64,000 nt of DNA, taken from NCBI GenBank assembly GCA_025738555.1, contig JAOVFP010000003.1, positions 2,852,001 through 2,916,000 of the forward strand, given 5' to 3'. This document shows, piece by piece, positions 57,004-64,000 of this stretch (within the stretch, counting starts at the first letter, position 1; every line of letters starts with the position of its first letter). This DNA is from Cyathus striatus (lineage: Eukaryota; Basidiomycota; Agaricomycetes; Agaricales; Nidulariaceae). The position numbers and the translations under genes are program-made. The notes below the pieces were generated by a model, which saw nothing but the letters and a program-made list of their open reading frames with translations, was not told the DNA's origin and made no database searches.

Positions 57004-57825
57004 ACTCCATTCTGTGGCTACATGTGTGGTTGAATCAGTCAGATTGTTGAGGAGAGTCGATTTTTATGTTTCGAAGAGATGCATGCCGCATGCTCTGCAG
57101 ACGACGGACAAGACGTGTATGTCTTACACCGAGAGTGGTTCGATTATGTATGAGAAAAGTTTCCACCAGGCGGTTAAGCCTGCCCTAAGGCTGTACACGT
57201 AGATTTCCCATATCGCTAATTCTACCTATAGTAAATCGTTTTGCCTTGAACTAGAACGATGTGGCACTTTATAGTACCACAGTCTTACCATAGCGATCAA
57301 ATAGCGGTATAGTATAATTACTTGCCTGAAGAAAACCTCCTTTAAAATCTTGGCATTAGATGGCTCGTCGCTTTGAGTCATCAGAAAAAAAGCGCACCAC
57401 ATACATTGGTGTAGAAATAGAATATAATAGTTAAAAATATGTTGTAAACCTCAAAAATATGTTGTATTAACGACAAGTATTGTGAACTACTAGTATGGAA
57501 CCTCAGAAATACCAATCTGAAAATACTTGCTAACATTGCATAATATTGCTCCCATAGAATCCAATACAATATTTACGTGCCATACAAGGCTCGCAGGGTA
57601 ATACAATCCATCATAATACAATCCAATACCATTACAATTGAATTTTACATAACAAGTCAATGCAAGGTGAGCGACAGCAGGACTGCCATTGGTCACCTGA
57701 TATTCACCTTCACCCGGGCACGTAACTCAAATTAGCTTTGATTAAAAACGATTACATTATTCAATAACCATAGTCACAGTGAATACCGCTCATTACAGGA
57801 CCAACACATATGAATGTCAACAAAA
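57004..57825. other. AT-rich DNA, no gene seen
   Basis: No supportable coding region. Short low-complexity frames only. Confidence 0.4.
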
Positions 57826-58407
57826 TCAAACACATAGTTCAAAGACACGATAGATAGAATTGGTCGGCGTGCAACAAAAGAAGTCGGAAGCTCGAGGTCC
57901 TGAGACAGAGAGAGAACCACTGTAGGGATCTACAGCGGAAAGAGCAGTAGGCCAATGCGCTGGACGATGTCCATAATACAGGGGAGCGCACCAGGCGTGG
58001 TAGCCTTCATATCTCTGTGCAGACAAAGGCAAACCAAGCAGCTGCCAACCACTAGCAAGAATGGGAAAAGATAACGAGGATAGAGGAATAGTCAATGTAC
58101 GTACAAAGAAACATCGTAAATCAGATAACGAGAACAGACAGATGTGTCCACAATGGTGAAGTTGCCATGCTTACTGAGATGTAATCGCGTCAGTGAGGGT
58201 ATTAATAGGTTACTGGCAACATACCTCCGAATGCGGTGGCAGTAAGGGGTGAGAGGGTGGGAGGGTACACTCATGCGCTGGGCACGAATAGTGGTGGACC
58301 TGAACAAAGGTACCCTCAAAAAGTCCTACATTAACACGATCAGCACACTGAATTCCACACTTTAATCGAAATAACTCACCATCCAGGAGGGAAATGACAT
58401 CCAACAT
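57826..58407 (-). CDS. Unrecognised small multi-exon gene
   Basis: A chain of exons with canonical splice sites can be read on the minus strand. Exon 1 from 58407 (MLDVISLLDG); a roughly 50-bp intron; an exon with LFEGTFVQVHHYSCPAHECT, then Pro/His-rich; a second intron of about 55 bp; an exon with HGNFTIVDTSVCSRYLIYDV; a third intron; and a last exon GWQLLGLPLSAQRYEGYHAW ending at 57826. Phases are consistent across all joints, which is unlikely for random sequence. Cysteines and histidines (CPAHEC) are notable. No family is recognised. It may be part of a longer gene whose 5' exons lie upstream. Confidence 0.35.
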
Positions 58408-60990
58408 TTATACCTGAGGAAACTTCAACGTCATCATGGCTTCTCTCTAACTAAGCGTGTTGATAGTGATGGAGGCCAGGAATAAAAAGGGTACGTACAC
58501 CAAGAAAGCCAATGTACTGGTGATCTTCCTCCACCGACCATGCAAGCAAAATTACAGTCCCCGGATATATCGTGACGAGCGTCGTCCAAAACGGCAGCGC
58601 ATACACCACCGGCTATTCGAGTACTTCAACGGATTTACAGGAAAGATGTATCAGCGACTCCAGGAGGAAATAGGCCACAGGTTGGAGAGAAAGAGAAGGC
58701 GGAGTGTCACACCTAGAAGGGCTGATCCCGTTCCGAGACGCTATTTGCTTCATGGTACAGCGTAATGAGCATGTAAACAAAAATAAGCCACAGGTACACG
58801 CATAGAAGCTAGCTGATACAGACTTACCCGTGTTTTCTACCCTCTACCCTCTCAATCGGAGACCCCAAATCATAGAACACATCACCCAAAGCCACCATTA
58901 CAGTCCATGGTGGTCTACTGGGCCTCATCTAGCCTCAAACTAAGACAGACATCCGACGGTATCCGTAATTGATGACGGTACATGTTGATGATGCGGAATG
59001 CTAGAACTCGAAGGCCGGAGAATGCACTTTTAAGTCAGCATAGAACTTTGGAAGCCAATAATACTTCACTTATGTCCGCGAGACAGCATTTGGACCATAA
59101 TAAAGAGGATGACGGTGGAGGGGGCCACGGTTTGGTAGCTTTTGTGGGTCAGGAGTCAGGACAACTTGGGGTGATCATTCTTGACTTTTGAGCAAGAATA
59201 CAAGCGCCTGTTAGCAAGATTATGAACCAAAAGAGGGAGAGTGAAAAGGAGAAGAAAGGAACATATGAGGACGAGGGAGAGGGGAGGGGAGATAATGGGG
59301 GGCAGAGGCAAGAGAGATGGGGGGGCACAATTGGGATCGCAACCGTCAACGAGAGGTGCAGTGCACAGACCAGGTCACCAAGTGGCAAGTGACACATGTA
59401 ACGTGCGTAACGTGTAATGTAGCGCGTGGAGCTGTTTGGCAGGGGCTGTTGACATTAAACAAACATTACCTTGCTTGCCAAGGTATTCTCCCAGGTGAAA
59501 ATGGGTTGCACTTTTGGTCATTCACGTGATTTATCTCACGGTCACCTGTGCGCCTCGTTCTCACTCCCGTTCTCTCTCTCTCTTTCTCTCTCTCGCACAC
59601 ACACTCTCTGTCGCTCTCTCGGCGTCTCTCTCGGCGTATTGGCTCAAACGTCTCAGCTGAGGATGGTGGGTCTTGGATGACGGAGGTGGGTCTGACCATA
59701 AAGAATAAGGTGAGTGAAGCCTTTTTGGGATAATACTGAAACCAACCGTCCCCTTAGAGTGCAGGGTGGAGATGCCCGGAGAACTTTCGTGCTTCATGGT
59801 AGGAAATGGCGATAGTATATTTCCATCGTCGGAAATCCCTGTCACGCTGTCCTCTTCACATCTTTCCTCCTCTCTCCCTCTTCGTCGGCACATCCCTCCC
59901 TTATCGTCGTTGGCACATCTGTCTTCACACAGGCTTGGGTCCGCCTTCAACTACGAGCAGCTGAGTCCCGTTGATAACAGGGCGTCCGCTATCTAATGCC
60001 CAAAGTCGCTCTTTCGCATCAACAATAACCGACTGCACGTTAATGAAGTGACGAGAGTCGTTTGAAGCCACCAGCACGCCTCCAGATATGTGGGAAAGCC
60101 CCATCGCCCTACTCTCGTCAATGTCGTCCCGCCCGCCGTTTTCATTATAGAATGTGAGTACTCTTTCTCTCCTTTTATCGTTGCACTGTTTTTCTTATAG
60201 AATGTAGGCACTCTTCCCCTCCTGTTATCGTTGCGCTATTGCCGTCTCACAGTGTCATTGTTGCTGTCCTGCTTCCCCAGCAGCACGCGCCTGCCCATGT
60301 CCTTCAACGGCCTGCGTCACTGATTCCGCCCTGTTCGCTACTCGTCATTGATGATATGGCAATGGCCGCAGCCTGTCTCCTCTGCCCCCATCCCTCACTG
60401 GTCCATCTCAGCGGCCGATGTTGCTATACATCCATCTCCTTCGATGTACAAATGACTCAACGTGTGTCACTACTTCTGCCCTGCTTGTTACTTGTCATCG
60501 ACGATATATCAACAGTCGTAGCCTCTCTCTCTCTCCTGCCTCCTGTTCCATATTCCAATATTTAATTCACCATGCATCTTAAGGCCCAAACGTTACAAAA
60601 GAAGCAATATCCAAAAACATAATATTCATATATCCTATCGCATAGAACCTTTAATGTGAGGCTAACCTGGTAATAGAAATGTATTAGTACACATCTGCTT
60701 GGGATATCAGTCTATAATATAGAGCAATGTATAATTGCATGTCTTACTAGTAGTCTTCATCACTTCTCTTATTTACCAACATCTCTGAGGTATCAATAAA
60801 TCTATCTTCACAGTTCCTTCCAATGGAATCCTTGTACTCCTTTCATCCTTCCTTGCAAAGACAGGCAATCCTTTTGATGCTGGTTTTATGAACATGGATC
60901 AAGCTATTTGTTATTTCAATTAATTCCTCCAAACATAATCAGATTATGGGTCTCTGTCTGTGGCATGCTGGTGAAATTCATGTATGTTAT
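58408..60990. other. Intergenic DNA with a TC-rich microsatellite
   Basis: No gene identified. A frame at 58457-58765 is basic (RDERRPKRQRIHHR) but isolated. 59568-59640 is a CTCTCT/CACACA simple-sequence tract that produces spurious frames. The 3' end of the Helitron-like unit may lie in 60560-60990, but I could not place its terminus. Confidence 0.4.
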
Positions 60991-60997
60991 TGATCTA

Positions 60998-63867
60998 CTA
61001 CATGAATACATTGTTGTTGTTTATGTTTCCTCCCTGTCTGTTTTGCTTGATTTCCTCCCACTGTCTCTTAGTCTTTGCATCCAACCTCTCCAATCTGTCA
61101 TCCTCCTCCATGAGTTCTGTGTCATGAGATTGTAAGAATATGGAATCTTTGAAGTCTCGCAGGATCCTTATGGATTCTCTTCCTGTACTTCTGGAGAGTG
61201 CTACATATAGGTGGAACAGGCTCAGTTGCCCACATGGTGGAGTTGCTATATCCACTATCACATTCTTTATTGTCTGGCCTTGTGAGCAATAATCTGTGAA
61301 TGCATATGCACCAGTCATTGCAAATTGTTGGCGCTTGACCTTCCTTTGTAATTTAATCCCATTCACAATCAGGTAAATGGGAAATTCCTGGAATATCAGC
61401 TCCACTGGGATTACTGATTCATCTAGGCCCTCTAGATGAGATGCTCTGGTGTGGTTCAGCTTAACGAGAATGTAGGCTGGTAGGTGTTTCAGTTTGATGA
61501 CTGATCCTTGCCCTGTTTCTGGTTCATCTGGATGAAGTATGATATCCACTATCTCTCCTCGGGCACCATTTGTGATGTCCAAGTCTGTTTGTATATTTCG
61601 TGTTACCATAACCTTTGTATGTGGAATGATTCAAATTGGTCCCTCTGACAGATTGGACTGTTTGTTGTTCTCACCTTCATACCAATTGCTATTTGCAATT
61701 CCTCTGGAAGTTCTTTCCCCTTAATACCTTTGTCATTACTCTTCAATCTCAATGCTACTGCATATTGTTCAACCACTGAAAGGTCCCTGTCCCCTATTTT
61801 GTCCTTGGCAGTACAAATCAGCAACTGTTGTCCAGTTTCTTTGCAGTGTTTCTGCACTGCTACTTTGTTCCATTCTATTCTGACACCATGTCGGGGTGTC
61901 ACTAAGCATACATCCTTCCATGGAGCACTCTTGAAGTCTGTTGTTGCATTGTCAGGATGGTCGATTAACTGTCTTCTGACCATATGGAGATCGTCAGCTT
62001 GCACATTTCCCAGTTGAAGTCTTCTGAGAAAATCAAGCCATGGTTTGTCAATCACTCGGACTTGCTCCCTAAGTATCACCACAGTTTCAAATTCCTCAAA
62101 GATCCTGCATCCATTGATCATGTGTATTGAGTCTGAGCCAATTGGTTTGTAGTATAGTGCATTTCGTTTGCTTGTTGCCACCGGAGGAAACTGGTGGAGA
62201 TCACCACAGAGAATCACATTTATTCCTCCAAAACTTTTTGCATCCTCTGGGTTGCTATGTTCAGGATTGGTGACTCCTCCTTTAGCCTTTCCTATTCCAA
62301 TGTTCCTGGATAGGTTTGCCAGAAATGATTTGGAGATCATAGATATCTCATCAATTATTAAGTAATTGTATGGCCGCCAGAATTCTTGCAATTTTTTCTT
62401 AGTACTATCGGCTAACTTTTGACCCTCCCGTGAAATCATCCCAATGCTGTGTGTGGTTTTCCCATCAACAATTGATGCTGCTACCCCTGTGTATGCAGCT
62501 TTCATTAACATGAATTGTGCTTGTTTCTGTGTGAACATCTCTGTTACAGTTTGGATAACTTTTGATTTGCCTGTTCCTCCATCTCCTAATAGCAGTTTCC
62601 TAAGTTCTGGTGGCTCATTTCCTGACAGGGTATGATCCAAATGCCATTCCACTATTTCAAATGCTCGTTTTTGATCAGTCTTTAACATGTTAATGTCCAG
62701 TGGTGTTAGGGATGCCACCTGTATTTCAGATGCCCTGGAAATTTGTAGCCTGTGATTGAGAGGTGTTACTGATCCATGATCTGTGTTCATTTCTGTCAGC
62801 ATGTTTCCTGTTACTGTATTGTATTCATTCCTGTTAATAGGATCTCGTGCATTCTGTTGAGCTACATCATTTCCCATCTGAATTTTCCATTTCTGCAACT
62901 TCCTCATGCTTTCTGCTGTAGCCTGTTTGATTTTCCCTTCAATGGGAATTATTTTCCATTCAGTTGTAGGTTGTTCATCAAACATGCCATGCTGTCTTCC
63001 AATAAGCACAGCATTTAGACCATGTATGATTTCTCGTGTATTGCCTGCCTCTGATTTTAATTGTTGCAGCTCCTCCTTGGTGTATTCTTTTATACTTTCT
63101 GTTATCCTTACATCTTCCGCCAATCCCTCTGCTAAATCAGTCTCCATCTGTTCTGTGAACCCATTTGCCAAAGGTTGGGGATTGGATACCTCCACTATTT
63201 CTCTTTCCCTTTCCTTCTTGGCTGCATTTTTGCTGTCATGAAAATACTGAATTCCATCAACCACTCTGTGAACCCTGACAGGTGCTGATTCCATAAATCT
63301 GTTGAATGCCTCTTCCCATGTTTCTGATTCAGGCTTCAGGTCTAATTTGAGCTTTCTCCATGGTTTCAATAGTAGTAGCATGCATGCATAATAAAATTGT
63401 CTGATCTCAGGATCATCACTCCTGGGAAAGTATGGACCTATAAAATTGGGAAGATTGTTGTGTCCTTGAGTTCTCATCATCCTTTGTTTCTTCTCATACC
63501 GAGGATGACCAATGTGGTACTGTATCCTTGTATTTTTGTTCCTCCCTCTTTGTCTCTGTTCTGCATTATCTTCTGTTCCTAGGCCTTCCCCTTTCATATT
63601 GATTTCATATGTGTCCATGAAGTATTGCAAAACACTGAGATTTTCAGCTTCTGTTCCACGCAGTTCATAATCAGTAAACTGTGATTTCTTGACTAGTCTT
63701 CCTGTATCATCACTCTGAAGTGTAACAACTTCTTCTTTCTCCTGTGATATCCATTTAGCCTGCCTGTACTCCTGTTTCTTACCTGATTCAGTACTGTACC
63801 TCTGTCTGCTCTTCAATCTGATTGTTCTGCTCCTCCTCTGTACCATCCTCATGTGTTGCTGCACCAT
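60998..63867 (-). CDS. Pif1/Helitron-type helicase (5' end probably beyond this start)
   Basis: A superfamily 1B helicase read from 63867 to 61675, then an intron 61674-61613 (GTGAGA...CAAAG, phase 0), then 61612-60998; about 935 residues. The N-terminal part has the Helitron-associated NLPNFIGPYFPRSDDP and FYYACMLLLLKPWRKLKLD. Then LLLGDGGTGKSKVI (Walker A, about residue 425), YTGVAASIVDGKTTHSIGM, YLIIDEISMIS (Walker B), ILCGDLHQFPPV, and VILREQVRVIDKPWLDFL. After the intron: DITNGARGEIVDI and YCSQGQTIKNVIVDIA. Such helicases unwind the transposon strand during rolling-circle transposition. No HUH Rep domain is visible; it should lie upstream past position 64000. A GT-AG pair at about 63947-63892 suggests another 5' intron. 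The host telomere helicase Pif1 lacks the N-terminal block seen here. Confidence 0.85.
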
Positions 63868-64000
63868 TACCCCTATCTTCTTGCTCTCTGAGTTATGTTG
63901 TTTTTTCAGTGAGAATGTTGTTGTACATCCTAATTGTGATGCTCACCTGGAATTTGCCTCCTCATCATTCTCCCCTTCTCTTACTCTTGTCTGATCATCA

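Noticed and set aside
59466..59950. Arg/Glu frames over the CTCTCT tract
   Set aside because: They arise from microsatellite sequence at 59568-59640; no homology signs.
61603..61680. Apparent frameshift splitting the Helitron-type helicase
   Set aside because: GTGAGA...CAAAG forms a 62-bp phase-0 intron; removing it joins the conserved blocks without loss.

Overview
The window reads as nuclear DNA of an Agaricomycete-type basidiomycete. The evidence is the short GT-AG introns (47-68 bp), two STAND/NLR-like NB-ARC proteins with very regular 42-residue TPR arrays, a chromodomain Ty3/gypsy element, a hAT element, Helitron-type helicase coding, a DUF6589 protein, and an ArAE_2-type membrane protein remnant. 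The assignment is inferred from gene families; the species cannot be named. There is no bacterial-style operon, no CRISPR array and no convincing tRNA or rRNA.

Layout. 1-4.4 kb: AT-rich non-coding DNA with minisatellites, one set forming a large imperfect palindrome. 4.47-16.5 kb: an NB-ARC/TPR gene on the minus strand (NLR1), split inside its 14th TPR by an 8.16-kb Ty3/gypsy element (5054-13211) with near-identical LTRs and a 5-bp target duplication. 17.7-18.7 kb: a dispersed repeat whose longer, inverted partner is at 55.2-57.0 kb; part of a third copy opens the window. 21-25.8 kb: a VPS29 N-terminal fragment joined to a decayed ArAE_2 (DUF2421) membrane protein gene. 25.8-32 kb: no intact gene, with diverged tandem duplications. 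32007-37681: a 5.7-kb element with ~425-bp terminal inverted repeats and a 9-bp target duplication, carrying two convergent genes, a RecQ-like helicase and a DUF6589 protein. 38876-40458: a deleted hAT element with an 8-bp target duplication. 44.9-49.7 kb: a second, essentially intact NB-ARC/TPR gene on the plus strand (NLR2). 50.9-52.8 kb: a minus-strand gene whose C-terminus resembles DUF6532, then a decayed DNAJC7-like TPR/J-domain pseudogene with an inverted partial copy. 57.8-58.4 kb: an unrecognised multi-exon gene model. 61-64 kb: a Pif1/Helitron-type helicase running toward or past the window edge.

How it fits together. This is an accessory, transposon-rich compartment around two NLR-like receptor genes. 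The two NLRs share exon layout: a 24-25-codon first exon with a conserved short motif, a P-loop exon, then one long exon with the rest of NB-ARC and all TPRs. One has been broken by a recent retrotransposon insertion. The strongest candidate for an undescribed system is the RecQ + DUF6589 element. Each TIR ends exactly on the start codon of the gene it faces, so each end appears to serve as both transposition end and promoter/leader, and each tip carries two adjacent hairpins. This looks like a two-gene transposon using a RecQ-type helicase and a DUF6589 protein as the presumed transposase. That role is inferred, not demonstrated.
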